DNA of 41,285 bases from Coprosoma sp963660615. Its GTDB lineage: Bacteria; Bacillota_I; Bacilli_A; RF39; UBA660. Below the pieces are notes generated by a model. That model worked only from the letters and a program-made list of their open reading frames with translations, had not been told where the DNA came from and searched no databases. The stretch is taken from contig CAVKYE010000011.1 of NCBI GenBank assembly GCA_963660615.1, positions 1-41,285 of the forward strand, in the 5' to 3' direction. Position numbers and translations under genes: made by a program. Positions 1-8,321 of the stretch are shown here, piece by piece (within the stretch, counting starts at the first letter, position 1; each line of letters begins with the position of its first letter).

Positions 1-35
1 AAAGGTCTATTGAATCCTATTAAAGCATAATAAAA

Positions 36-58
36 GAAAGCCAAATTTTGGCTTCTCT
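36..58 (-). terminator. Probable terminator of the prfA-prmC unit
   Basis: Read on the minus strand, an AAGCCAAA / TTTGGCTT hairpin is followed by TCTTTTATT. It lies about 45 bp past the prmC stop, where an intrinsic terminator would be expected. Confidence 0.55.
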
Positions 59-99
59 AAAATTCGATTATTTATCATCGGTCTTGGACGTCACCAACA

Positions 100-828
100 C
101 TACTTGACAAAGAACCGTTTAATAAATATAAATACAAATCTATCACGATTTGTGTAGTCTTTTTCGATTTTTATTTGGGCTTTTGGGAAGGCTTTTTGGG
201 CTATTTCTTTTACTTTTTTGCCTTGAAGCATTCCTATTTCAAAGGCTATTATGGCGTTTTCTTTGATGTGATATTTTGCGTTTTCTAGTATTTTTTCGTA
301 AAATTCTAGTCCTTCATTTTCGGCGAATAGGGCTATTTCGGGTTCGTTTTTTAGGACGATTTCGTCTATTTTTTCGTTTTTAGCAATGTATGGTGGATTA
401 CTTATTATTAGGTCAAATTTTTCTTTGATGTTTTCATATATGTCGCTTTGACGAAATGTTATGTCTATTTTATTTAATTTGGCGTTTTCTTTGGCTACCT
501 CTAGGGCTTTTTTTGAAATATCTGTGCATAATACGTTGCTGTTTAGGGCTTTTTTTAGGGTTATTCCAATAGCTCCACTTCCACAACCGATATCTAGGAT
601 ATCTATTTTGTTTTTGAATTGTTTTTTTACGTAGTTTATGGTTTTTTCTACTAGTAATTCTGTTTCAAATCTTGGTATTAGGACGTTTTTGTTTACTTTT
701 AGGGTGTTTCCATAAAAGTTTACGTTTCCTATTATATATTGTACTGGTATTCCTTCTTTTAGTTTTTTTAGGCCTTCTTCTAGTTCTTCTTTTTTTAGAT
801 ATTTTTTTAAATATTCTTTATCTGTCAT
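100..828 (-). CDS. prmC: Release factor glutamine methyltransferase PrmC (HemK)
   Basis: PrmC methylates the glutamine of the GGQ motif in class I release factors, using S-adenosylmethionine. The 242-residue product has the SAM-binding motif I (DIGCGSGAIG, about residue 78), the diagnostic catalytic NPPY motif (SNPPYI, about residue 144) and the family segment LIPRFETE. It is somewhat shorter than typical PrmC (about 280 residues), the loss being in the N-terminal substrate-binding part. The ATG shares one base with the prfA stop codon (TAATG) behind a GGAGA ribosome-binding site, so it is translationally coupled to its substrate gene. Confidence 0.93.
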   Translation of the reverse strand: MTDKEYLKKYLKKEELEEGLKKLKEGIPVQYIIGNVNFYGNTLKVNKNVLIPRFETELLVEKTINYVKKQFKNKIDILDIGCGSGAIGITLKKALNSNVLCTDISKKALEVAKENAKLNKIDITFRQSDIYENIKEKFDLIISNPPYIAKNEKIDEIVLKNEPEIALFAENEGLEFYEKILENAKYHIKENAIIAFEIGMLQGKKVKEIAQKAFPKAQIKIEKDYTNRDRFVFIFIKRFFVK

Positions 829-1883
829 TATTCTCCTTTTAGTTTTCGGTTTTGATCTTCGGTTATTAGGGCATTTATGATTTCTTCTAGGTTTCCTTCC
901 ATTACTCTATCTAGGTTTTTGGTTGTAAAACCGATTCTGTGGTCGGTTACTCTGTTTTGTGGGTAGTTGTATGTTCTTATTTTTTCTGATCTATCACCGG
1001 TACCTATTTTGTTTCTTCTTTCGTTTCCTAATTCTTCTTCTTGTTTTCTGGTTTCTTCTTCGTATAGTCTTGTTCTAAGCATTTGCATGCATTTTTCTTT
1101 GTTTTGGATTTGACTACGTTCGTTTTGGCAGGTTACGACGATTCCTGATGGGATGTGGGTGATACGTACGGCACTATCTGTGGTGTTTACGCACTGCCCT
1201 CCGGCTCCGGTACTACGGTATACGTCTATTCTTAAGTCTGATTGTTTTATTTCGACGTCTACTTCTTCGGCTTCTGGCATTACGACTACGGTTGCGGTGG
1301 AGGTGTGTACACGTCCTTGTGTTTCGGTTACGGGTACTCTTTGAACTCTATGGGCTCCACTTTCGTATTTTAATTTTGAGTATACGGCATTTCCTTTTAC
1401 CATGAATTGTACTAATGGGTATCCTCCCATGTCTGAGTGTTCTTCTGATAGTACTTCTAGTTTCCATCCTTCTTTTTCTGAGTATTTGCTGTACATACGG
1501 TATAGGTCTCCTGCGAATATGTTGGCTTCATCACCTCCGGCTGCTCCTCTTATTTCGACTATTACGTTTTTTTCGTCGTTTGGATCTTTTGGTAGTAATA
1601 TTATTTCTAGGTTTGCTTCTAGTTTTTCTATTTCTTCGCTGATTCTTGTTATTTCTTCTTTGGCAAAATCACCTAATTCGCTATCGCTTGCGAGTTCTTT
1701 GGCTTCTTTTAAATCTGAATATAGTTTTTTATATTCTTGATAAGCGTCGTATGCTTCTTTTAGGGATGCTTGTTCTTTTGATAGTTTTGTGGTTTTTTTG
1801 ATGTCGCTTAAAACGGCGGTATCGGTAAGTTCGTTTGTTATTTCGTTATATCTTTCTTCTATTGCTTTTAATCTTTCTAACAT
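828..1883 (-). CDS. prfA: Peptide chain release factor 1
   Basis: RF1 recognises UAA and UAG and triggers peptide release. The 351-residue protein has the PxT-type anticodon tripeptide (PVT in RVPVTETQGR), which marks RF1 rather than RF2, and the GGQ catalytic loop (STGAGGQCVNTTDSAVR). The residue after GGQ is cysteine, where RF1 proteins I know have histidine. The start is supported by an AAGGTG ribosome-binding site. It is followed by prmC with a one-base overlap, the usual bacterial pairing. A TATAAT box on the minus strand at 1912-1907 may be its promoter, but no good -35 is visible. Confidence 0.96.
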   Translation of the reverse strand: MLERLKAIEERYNEITNELTDTAVLSDIKKTTKLSKEQASLKEAYDAYQEYKKLYSDLKEAKELASDSELGDFAKEEITRISEEIEKLEANLEIILLPKDPNDEKNVIVEIRGAAGGDEANIFAGDLYRMYSKYSEKEGWKLEVLSEEHSDMGGYPLVQFMVKGNAVYSKLKYESGAHRVQRVPVTETQGRVHTSTATVVVMPEAEEVDVEIKQSDLRIDVYRSTGAGGQCVNTTDSAVRITHIPSGIVVTCQNERSQIQNKEKCMQMLRTRLYEEETRKQEEELGNERRNKIGTGDRSEKIRTYNYPQNRVTDHRIGFTTKNLDRVMEGNLEEIINALITEDQNRKLKGE

Positions 1884-1945
1884 ATATTCACCTTCTAATC
1901 AATTTAATTATACTATAATTTTACTAAATAGAAAAGGAAAAAGAA

Positions 1946-2383
1946 CTAATCTTCAAGTTCTTCTTCATCTATTATGGTTAAATCGTCTTCTTCTATTGCT
2001 TCATCAATATCATTTTCGTCTAAATCATCTAAACTATCATCTTCTAAGTTGTCTTCTACTGGCTCATCATCATTACTTGTTTCCTCTTCTTCATCTTCCT
2101 CTTCTTCGATTTCTTCTGAAAGGATGGTTGAAACTGGGTGATGATCACGTAAATCCCATTTACCATCATCTAATAAGACAAAATCTTTATCTGTGGTTAG
2201 GGCTGTGTAGTAATCTCCTATTTTATCTGCATAGGCATTATCTGAAAGTCCTAAAAGTTCACAGATTTGTTTAAAGATTACTTGGGTATTTTCAGGCTTT
2301 CCTTTTTCCTCTAAAATCATTTTGGTTAGATCTTCATAAGAGTAAAGTTCTAGTTCTTCTTTAGACATATTATTTAACTTCAT
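1946..2383 (-). CDS. rpoE: DNA-directed RNA polymerase delta subunit
   Basis: The delta subunit is a Bacillota-specific RNA polymerase accessory factor that speeds core recycling. The N-terminal ~85 residues resemble the HARE-HTH domain (ELYSYEDLTKMIL ... DDGKWDLRDHHPVS), and the last ~60 residues are an almost purely Asp/Glu tail, the family hallmark. The ATG at 2383 is preferred over an upstream in-frame start because AGGAGG lies directly before it and the promoter lies only ~35 bp upstream. Product 145 residues. Confidence 0.93.
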   Translation of the reverse strand: MKLNNMSKEELELYSYEDLTKMILEEKGKPENTQVIFKQICELLGLSDNAYADKIGDYYTALTTDKDFVLLDDGKWDLRDHHPVSTILSEEIEEEEDEEEETSNDDEPVEDNLEDDSLDDLDENDIDEAIEEDDLTIIDEEELED

Positions 2384-2415
2384 TTTTTTCCTCCTTAAGG
2401 CTAATTTCTTTAAAC

Positions 2416-2443
2416 ATTTTACCATATTTTTTCTATGTGTCAA
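2416..2443 (-). promoter_or_regulatory. Sigma-A promoter of rpoE
   Basis: On the minus strand: TTGACA (2443-2438), 16-bp spacer, TAAAAT (2421-2416). It overlaps the 3' end of the upstream YwiB-like gene and sits about 33 bp before the rpoE start. Confidence 0.75.
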
Positions 2444-2795
2444 TAGTATAATTAATATTTAATTCAAATTTAGAAATATTGACACTATTTATAATAAGAT
2501 TATAAATTATTTTTATACTATTTTTTTGGGTTTCTATGCTTATTGTTTCGGTTTCTATGTCCATTTTGCCTTCTTTGGCAGTATATTCTCCTTTTAGTTT
2601 TTTTAGTGGTGAGAAGCCCATTTTTATTAAATAATCTTTTTTTCTTTCTATCCAGATTTCTTCATCTAGGTTTATTTTTGTGGTTATGCCATTATCGTTA
2701 TAAATTATTTTTTTATCTATTAGTACACCTTTTCCTTCAAAATTGTGGGTATATTCTTTACATTTTAGGGTTGATTTGATTTTTATTTTACTCAT
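2433..2795 (-). CDS. YwiB-like protein (DUF1934 family)
   Basis: About 120 residues, predicted mostly beta, matching the pattern of B. subtilis YwiB (DUF1934, calycin-like fold): an N-terminal IKSTLKCKEYTHNFEGKG strand pair, central GEYTAKEGKMDIETET, and a C-terminal FELNINYTI strand. Function is unknown. In Bacillota ywiB often lies near rpoE, as here, which supports the call. The ATG at 2795 (MSKIKIKS) has a weak GTGAT upstream; an ATG six codons earlier (2813) is possible. No membrane segment or signal peptide is seen. Confidence 0.72.
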   Translation of the reverse strand: MSKIKIKSTLKCKEYTHNFEGKGVLIDKKIIYNDNGITTKINLDEEIWIERKKDYLIKMGFSPLKKLKGEYTAKEGKMDIETETISIETQKNSIKIIYNLIINSVNISKFELNINYTIDT

Positions 2796-3026
2796 TTTAT
2801 CACGTATAATCAATTTTGTTGAAATATTAATTTCTTTTTGATTAATCCTTTCTATTTATATTTTTAGCATTATATGTTTTGATGTATGATGTGGATTTAT
2901 ATCTGTTTTGTTGATTAGTCTATTAGTGGCTTAATTCCTTTTACAAGATTATAACATATTCCTTTACATTTTTACTTATAATTTTTGATTTTTTTCGAAT
3001 AATAATTTTAGAAATGGAGGATTTGT

Positions 3027-4979
3027 ATGAAAAGGCATAAAAAATTAATAGTATTTTTAGTTATAATTCTCCTCTTTGTTTTATTTTATACTGGGATATA
3101 TATATATGCGGGATTAAGTCCTAAGATATCTATTAATGGTGGGAATGGTTATTATTTATATGATAAGAATAATAAGCTTTATACGGGCAGTGCGAGTGAG
3201 GATTGGATAAGTTTAAAGAGGGTTTCTCCTTATTTGAAGGAGGCAACTATTTCGATTGAGGATAAGAATTTTTATAATCACAAGGGTTTTGATTTTTTGA
3301 GGATTTTTAAGGCTTTGTGTGTGAATATTAAGTCTGGAGAGAATTTGCAAGGGGCTTCTACTATTACTCAGCAGTATGCGAAGAATTTGTTTTTAGATTT
3401 TGATAAGACTTGGCAACGGAAGTTTAAGGAGGCTTGGCTTACTGTTAGGATGGAGATGCATTATGGTAAGGATGAGATTTTGGAGGGGTATTTAAATACT
3501 ATTAATTATGGGGGTATTTTTGGGATTGAAAATGCTTCTAAGTATTATTTTGGTAAGAGTGCTTCTTCTCTTTCTTTAGCGGAAGCTAGTATGCTGGCGG
3601 GTATTCCTAAGAATCCTAGTGTTTATTCTCCTCTTGCGAATGAGAAAAAGGCTAAGAAGAGGCAGAAAAATATTTTGGATGCGATGGTTAAAAATAAATA
3701 TATTAGTGAGGATGAGGCTACTATGGCTTATGATGAAGTTTTGGTTTATAATAAGAGTGAGGATAGTGATGATCTTGAGATGATTCGTTATTATCAGGAT
3801 GCGGTTATTTCTGAACTTGAAGAAATTGATTCTATTCCTTCTTCTTTTTTAGAAACTGGTGGTCTTAAGGTTTATACTAATCTTGATACTAATGCTCAAA
3901 AGATTCTTGAGGAAAGTGCGAAGAAAAATATTACTAATAAAAATATTCAGTTGGCTTCTATTGTTATGGATCCTAAAACTGGTGGAGTGCTTGCTTTATC
4001 TGGTGGACGGGATTATAATAAGAGTCAATATAATAGGGCAATTAATGCGAAAAGACAGGTTGGGTCTACTATTAAGCCATTTTTATATTATTCGGCTTTA
4101 GAGAATGGTTTTACGGCTTCTACGACGTTTACTAGTGAGAAGACTACTTTTAATATTTCTAATGGTAAGACTTATTCTCCTAAGAATTATGATGATAAAT
4201 ATCCTAATAAGCCTATTAGTATGGCAGCGGCTATTGCTTATTCTGATAATATATATGCGGTTAAAACTCATTTGTTTCTTGGGGAAAATAATTTATCAAA
4301 TATTTTGAAAAGGGTTGGTATTAATGCGAGTGGTGGTGATTTACCTTCGCTTGCTTTAGGTGCTTCTGAGATTAATTTGCTTGATATGATGCAGGGGTAT
4401 GCGGCTTTGGCTAATGAAGGTTATAAAGTTCATCCATATTTTATTAGTAAGGTTACTGATATGGATGGAAATGTTTTGTATGAGTATAAGCCTAATCCAC
4501 AAAATATTTTAAATAAGAATACAACTTATATTTTAAATGAACTTTTAACGACGACTTCTTCTTCAGAATTTGTTGATTATAGTGTGCCTACTTGTTATAG
4601 TATTTCACCAAAGATGAGCAGGAAATATGCGATTAAAAGTGGGACGACTGATACTGATAATTTGATTTTTGGTTATAATAAAAATTTGCTTGTTGGTATT
4701 TGGACGGGGTATGATGATAATAAGCCTGTTAATTCTAATGATAGCACAAATATTAAAAATACTTGGGTTGATATTATGGAAAATTATTTTGGTGATTCTA
4801 AGGATGATATGTGGTATAAAACGCCTGATAATGTGGTTGGTGTGGCTATTAATCCGGTTAGTGGGAAGGTAGCTAGTGATGGTGGAAAGTCTAAGGTTTT
4901 ATATTATATGAAAGGTACTGAACCTACTGATAAAAAATATACTTTGGATGATGTTATTTCGACGGTTAAAACGGAATGA
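3027..4979 (+). CDS. Class A penicillin-binding protein (PBP1A/2D type)
   Basis: Bifunctional peptidoglycan glycosyltransferase/transpeptidase. One N-terminal membrane anchor (residues about 8-28) is followed by a GT51 domain with catalytic Glu78 in IEDKNFYNHKG and the QGASTITQQYAKN motif (about 108-120), then a transpeptidase domain with the active serine in S347-T-I-K350, S406-D-N408 and K537-S-G-T540. All catalytic motifs are intact. The 650-residue length fits class A PBPs without extra C-terminal domains. The start has a GGAGG site. It is monocistronic, facing a convergent Fic gene across a hairpin, and is one of two class A PBPs in this window. Confidence 0.93.
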   Translation: MKRHKKLIVFLVIILLFVLFYTGIYIYAGLSPKISINGGNGYYLYDKNNKLYTGSASEDWISLKRVSPYLKEATISIEDKNFYNHKGFDFLRIFKALCVNIKSGENLQGASTITQQYAKNLFLDFDKTWQRKFKEAWLTVRMEMHYGKDEILEGYLNTINYGGIFGIENASKYYFGKSASSLSLAEASMLAGIPKNPSVYSPLANEKKAKKRQKNILDAMVKNKYISEDEATMAYDEVLVYNKSEDSDDLEMIRYYQDAVISELEEIDSIPSSFLETGGLKVYTNLDTNAQKILEESAKKNITNKNIQLASIVMDPKTGGVLALSGGRDYNKSQYNRAINAKRQVGSTIKPFLYYSALENGFTASTTFTSEKTTFNISNGKTYSPKNYDDKYPNKPISMAAAIAYSDNIYAVKTHLFLGENNLSNILKRVGINASGGDLPSLALGASEINLLDMMQGYAALANEGYKVHPYFISKVTDMDGNVLYEYKPNPQNILNKNTTYILNELLTTTSSSEFVDYSVPTCYSISPKMSRKYAIKSGTTDTDNLIFGYNKNLLVGIWTGYDDNKPVNSNDSTNIKNTWVDIMENYFGDSKDDMWYKTPDNVVGVAINPVSGKVASDGGKSKVLYYMKGTEPTDKKYTLDDVISTVKTE

Positions 4980-4982
4980 AAA

Positions 4983-5008
4983 AAAAGACTTTATTTTTTC
5001 AGTCTTTT
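4983..5008. terminator. Convergent hairpin between the PBP and Fic genes
   Basis: AAAAGACT and AGTCTTTT arms flank a ten-base loop. The run of A before and T after make it usable as a terminator on both strands; its right arm contains the Fic stop codon. Confidence 0.65.
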
Positions 5009-5918
5009 ATAATTTTCTACTTATTTTTAGTTCTCTTATTCTCTCTTCATTTCTATATATTTGATTTCTAAAAATTTTATGGTTAAATAAGATCCAGTTA
5101 TCGAAGGCTTCGTTATCTGGGTTTTTGGCCATTTGGACAGTAAGGCGTCTATATTCTCCTCTTTGTGGATAATACATTTTTGAACAGTATAGTATTGGAT
5201 TTGAAAAGTCATATCCTAATATTGTTTTTGTTTGGTGATATAGTTTGGCGTGTTGAAGGACTCTTGATAGTCTTGTGTTACCATCGTCAAATATTTGCAT
5301 GGTGGCTAAGAGTCCATGTTCTATGATTGGTGATGTGAATAGATCTTTATTTAATTCTTCTGAGTTATAGTATTCTAGAAATAGGTCGGCTAAAGTTTCT
5401 ATATCTGTTACTCTTGGTGGAATGTAATTGATTATTCTTTCACCGCCTTCATATGTTCCAACAAATTTGTCATTATATTTTCTAAAGTCGTAATCTTTTT
5501 CTGAACTTGTTCTAGTTCCTTCCATAAGAATTCCGTGGGTTTTCTTTAGATCTTCTTTTGTTAGGGTGTTTGAATCACATTTTAGGATATAGTCTATGGC
5601 GTGGATTGGGTTATTTTTTAGAATGTCTTGGAAGTCAATTAGAAATCCTGGCTCATTTTCTAGTTTTTGATTGTCTCTTATATCATAGTTTTTGAGTACT
5701 TCTAGAAAGGCATCTCTTAAATTTTGCGGTAATGACATTAGCATTTCTATGTATTCGTTATATTCTTCTAGTAACCAAGCTTTTGAGTCTTGGGCTTTTT
5801 TGCTTGGTTTATAGTTTTCTACATTGTCAAATAGATGTTTATCTATTACTGGGTATTTCCCTGTTTCAATGCATTTTTCGACTTCTTTTTCCATTTCTAG
5901 TGGTGTCATTCGTTTCAT
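5007..5918 (-). CDS. Fic/DOC-family protein with a degenerate active-site motif
   Basis: A 303-residue protein with the Fic fold signature: a beta-hairpin flap region (FRKYNDKFVGTYEGGE, about 145-160, then IPPRV) followed by the active-site helix. Fic enzymes transfer AMP or similar groups onto hydroxyl side chains. The canonical HxFx(D/E)GN(G/K)RxxR motif here reads Q208-I-F-D-D-G-N-T-R-L-S-R219, so the catalytic histidine is glutamine and the glycine after GN is threonine. Phosphate-binding GN and both arginines remain. It may have lost AMP transfer or changed chemistry; I cannot tell which. It has its own consensus promoter and a GGGGGG ribosome-binding site, so it seems expressed. Confidence 0.75.
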   Translation of the reverse strand: MKRMTPLEMEKEVEKCIETGKYPVIDKHLFDNVENYKPSKKAQDSKAWLLEEYNEYIEMLMSLPQNLRDAFLEVLKNYDIRDNQKLENEPGFLIDFQDILKNNPIHAIDYILKCDSNTLTKEDLKKTHGILMEGTRTSSEKDYDFRKYNDKFVGTYEGGERIINYIPPRVTDIETLADLFLEYYNSEELNKDLFTSPIIEHGLLATMQIFDDGNTRLSRVLQHAKLYHQTKTILGYDFSNPILYCSKMYYPQRGEYRRLTVQMAKNPDNEAFDNWILFNHKIFRNQIYRNEERIRELKISRKL

Positions 5919-5945
5919 ATAAATCCCCCCTTTTTTTATGCTATT

Positions 5946-5973
5946 ATTATACTTATTTTTTCTTTTGTGTCAA
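5946..5973 (-). promoter_or_regulatory. Consensus sigma-A promoter of the Fic gene
   Basis: On the minus strand: TTGACA (5973-5968), 16-bp spacer, TATAAT (5951-5946), both hexamers perfect, about 30 bp upstream of the start codon. Confidence 0.8.
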
Positions 5974-5983
5974 ATTTTTTTAA

Positions 5984-6014
5984 AAGAGGCACCTTTTATA
6001 TTTGGTTACCTCTT
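5984..6014 (-). terminator. Probable terminator of the PduL-type gene
   Basis: AAGAGG and CCTCTT arms, extended by ACC/GGT pairs across a small bulge, overlap the stop of the upstream gene. On the minus strand TTTT follows. Confidence 0.5.
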
Positions 6015-6585
6015 ACTTTTTTTCTTTTAATACTTCTACTATGTCGCCTGTTTTTAATCCAAAGGCATTACCATCATCGGTATCTAGGTGAAGGGCTAGG
6101 GCGGCGTTTTCTGTGACTTTTAGTTTGACATTTTTTATGATGCCGGCTTTTTCTCCTTCTATTTTTATGCAGACGCTTTCTTCATTTTCTAGATTATATT
6201 TTTTTTCATCTTCTTTGGTTAGATGGATGTGTCTATTTGCTATGATTAGACCTTTTTCTATGGTTATTTCGCCTTGTGGGCCTATTATTGTTATGGGAAG
6301 GCTTTCTTCTAAGTCTCCTGATGATTTTATTGGTGGGTTTACTTTTAGGTAATAGGCATCGGTTCTTGATATTTCTACTTGATTGTAATCTCTTAGTGGT
6401 CCTATTATTCTAAGATTTTCTATTTTTCTTTCACCATTTTTTATTGATATTGTGCTTGTTGAAGCATATTGTCCTGGCTGGTCTAAATCTCTTAGTTTTT
6501 TTATGTCTGTATTTCCAAATAGTTTTTGGTAGGTTTCTTTGGTAAGATGGGCGTGTCTTACTGATATTCCAACTTTTATTTTCAT
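6013..6585 (-). CDS. PduL-type phosphate acyltransferase (phosphotransacylase)
   Basis: PduL-family enzymes interconvert acyl-CoA and acyl phosphate with two zinc ions, and are unrelated in fold to classic Pta. The 190-residue protein has both duplicated zinc-binding elements, SVRHAHLT (about residue 8) and IANRHIHLT (about residue 117), and the C-terminal HLDTDDGNA. There is no N-terminal encapsulation peptide and no microcompartment shell gene nearby, so a housekeeping acetate-kinase-coupled role is more likely than propanediol metabolism (inference). Start supported by AGAGGTGA. Confidence 0.88.
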   Translation of the reverse strand: MKIKVGISVRHAHLTKETYQKLFGNTDIKKLRDLDQPGQYASTSTISIKNGERKIENLRIIGPLRDYNQVEISRTDAYYLKVNPPIKSSGDLEESLPITIIGPQGEITIEKGLIIANRHIHLTKEDEKKYNLENEESVCIKIEGEKAGIIKNVKLKVTENAALALHLDTDDGNAFGLKTGDIVEVLKEKK

Positions 6586-6662
6586 TTTTTGTTCACCTCT
6601 CTATTTTTAATTATATCATATTTATTTTAATTTATAATATATTTTTATGGGAGGAATTTTTT

Positions 6663-7013
6663 ATGAATAATAATTTTGTGAATCAAGGGAATTTTCCGGG
6701 AACGCCTCTTTATGGTAGTACTCAAGGTACTTTGGGTGGTTATTCCGATAATCAGTCTTTTGAGCAGTCTTATGTTGAGAATATTTTAAGGTTGAATCGT
6801 GGTAAGCAGGTTGAGGTATATGCTTCTTATCCTGATTCGACTGAGTGGCGTGATAAGGTGTTTAAAGGTATTATTGAAAGGTCTGGAAGGGATCATTTGA
6901 TTTTAAGTGATCCTTCTACGGGTGAGTGGTATTTGATTTTGATGATTTATATAAATTATATCAAGTCTAATGAGAGAATAATTTCTAGTGAGGAATTTTA
7001 TCCAAATAATTGA
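6663..7013 (+). CDS. gerQ: Spore coat protein GerQ
   Basis: GerQ (YwdL) is an inner-coat protein needed for cortex hydrolysis during germination and is cross-linked by Tgl in Bacillus. The C-terminal 75 residues carry the family core: QSYVENILRLNRGK, the KGIIERSGRDHLILSDP segment and a tyrosine-rich end (WYLILMIYINYI). The N-terminal 35 residues are Gly/Asn/Gln-rich, as in the family. 116 residues, shorter than the Bacillus protein (about 180). It has a GGGAGG ribosome-binding site. A TCATATT element ~40 bp upstream of the start may be a sporulation-sigma -35, but this is weak. Confidence 0.92.
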   Translation: MNNNFVNQGNFPGTPLYGSTQGTLGGYSDNQSFEQSYVENILRLNRGKQVEVYASYPDSTEWRDKVFKGIIERSGRDHLILSDPSTGEWYLILMIYINYIKSNERIISSEEFYPNN

Positions 7014-7038
7014 AATAAAAGTGTAAGTTTGTTATAAT
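7010..7038 (+). promoter_or_regulatory. Sigma-A promoter of the lemA-like gene
   Basis: TTGAAA (7010-7015), 17-bp spacer, TATAAT (7033-7038). The -35 overlaps the gerQ stop codon. This separates vegetative lemA expression from gerQ. Confidence 0.72.
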
Positions 7039-7057
7039 GTAATTTAGGGTGGTATAG

Positions 7058-7603
7058 ATGATTATAGTTATAACTTGTTTATCAATTTTTATTGTTGTTT
7101 GCCTTTCTTTGATGTTATTATCTATGGCTTATAATAAGTTTCAAATATATGTTATTAGAATTAATGAAGCTGAGGCTAATATTGATTCTATTTTAAGAAA
7201 AAGGTTTGATTTACTTAATAAATCTATTGATGTTATTAAGGCTAACACTAAGTGTGAGGATGAGGTTTTGAGTATGATTGTTAAGCTTCGTTCTAGAAAA
7301 TTATCTAATTTTGAACTCGACAGGAAATTATATGATGGTATAAAGGAGTTTAATAAATATAAGGAAGAGTATCCTTCTTTAAGAAAAAGTGATTCTTTTA
7401 TGCGTATTGATATTTCTCTAAATGAGTCTGAAGCTGAGATTGTGGCTTTTAGAAAATATTATAATGATATTATTACTGATTACAATAAAATGGTTAAGTC
7501 TTTTCCTTCTAATACTGTGGCTCTTGTTTTTAAGTTTAAGCCTAAGCTTTATTTTGATGGGAAAGATATGAGTGATGATGATATTAAGGATTTTAAGTTA
7601 TAA
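7058..7603 (+). CDS. lemA: LemA family protein
   Basis: 181 residues: an N-terminal membrane helix (about 2-24) followed by a long helical domain. The family signature is the ending YNKMVKSFPSNTVA (about residues 140-153), matching the LemA 'YN..v..fPsn.vA' helix. Spacing of INEAEANIDSILRKRFDLL after the TM also fits. LemA proteins are membrane-anchored with an extracytoplasmic helical domain; their function is poorly defined. The ribosome-binding site (GGGTGG) is moderate. Confidence 0.85.
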   Translation: MIIVITCLSIFIVVCLSLMLLSMAYNKFQIYVIRINEAEANIDSILRKRFDLLNKSIDVIKANTKCEDEVLSMIVKLRSRKLSNFELDRKLYDGIKEFNKYKEEYPSLRKSDSFMRIDISLNESEAEIVAFRKYYNDIITDYNKMVKSFPSNTVALVFKFKPKLYFDGKDMSDDDIKDFKL

Positions 7604-7632
7604 AAAGCATAGAAATTTATCTATGCTTTTTT
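7603..7632. terminator. Bidirectional terminator between the lemA-like and DUF2441-like genes
   Basis: An 11-bp perfect stem (AAAAGCATAGA / TCTATGCTTTT) with loop AATTTA, flanked by A and T runs, sits between two convergent genes. Confidence 0.85.
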
Positions 7633-8219
7633 AGTATATGTATTTTTCCTTGGGCTAGGTACTCTAAGGATTCTTCTGGAAGATTTTCTATATCTGCCCT
7701 CCAATATTCGTGAGCGGCTTCTTCTGTATCTTTGTAACTTAGTCCTTTTTTTGGTAGTAATTCTGCTGATGATATGAATATTTCTCCGGTTACTGATACT
7801 TCATATAATTTTGCTTTTTTGTGAAGGCTTGCTTTCCAAAATTTTAATTGTGGATCTTGACAGAGCCATATGGCTCTTTTTCTACTGACTTTGTTTGGAT
7901 AGTATTTTTCTCTTACGTTTTCTAATGCGAATTCTCTTTTGGCTATATTTAGTTCTGAGATTACTTTTCTAGCATCTATGAGCCATCTTCGTAATGTTTC
8001 ATCATCTATTTCTTTTATAAAATAATAGGATAATATATCTTCTAAGGTATTTAATTTTTCGCTTTTATCTATAAATATTGAATTAAATTCTAGGACATTT
8101 TTGTAAAATTCATTTATAAAATCTTCACTTGTATTATCGATTATTTTATCTTTTTTCCAAAGGCTGTTATGTACCCTGGGATTGTGGTAATGAAACATTT
8201 TTTGATTTGTTACAAACAT
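7617..8219 (-). CDS. Uncharacterised protein, DUF2441-like
   Basis: 200 residues. The start is set at 8219 (MFVTNQKMFHYHN) because AAGGGGAG lies just upstream; an in-frame ATG 18 codons earlier lacks this. The central segment ENVREKYYPNKVSRKRAIW followed by a WKASL stretch and a C-terminal YEVSVTGEIF/W strand region resembles DUF2441 proteins, some of which are annotated as ADP-ribosyltransferase-like. No signal peptide or membrane helix. I am moderately sure of the family and do not claim a function. Confidence 0.6.
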   Translation of the reverse strand: MFVTNQKMFHYHNPRVHNSLWKKDKIIDNTSEDFINEFYKNVLEFNSIFIDKSEKLNTLEDILSYYFIKEIDDETLRRWLIDARKVISELNIAKREFALENVREKYYPNKVSRKRAIWLCQDPQLKFWKASLHKKAKLYEVSVTGEIFISSAELLPKKGLSYKDTEEAAHEYWRADIENLPEESLEYLAQGKIHILKKHR

Positions 8220-8321
8220 ACTACTCCCCTTCTCTTGCTTTCGTATTTTATCATATTTTATTATTTTAGGCAAATTGGTTATATTTTTTGGTTTTATTCA
8301 TATAATTTTTTGGGTGATATT

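Noticed and set aside
1153..1740. Open frames on the plus strand across prfA
   Set aside because: Shadows of prfA; composition only reflects the opposite-strand gene.
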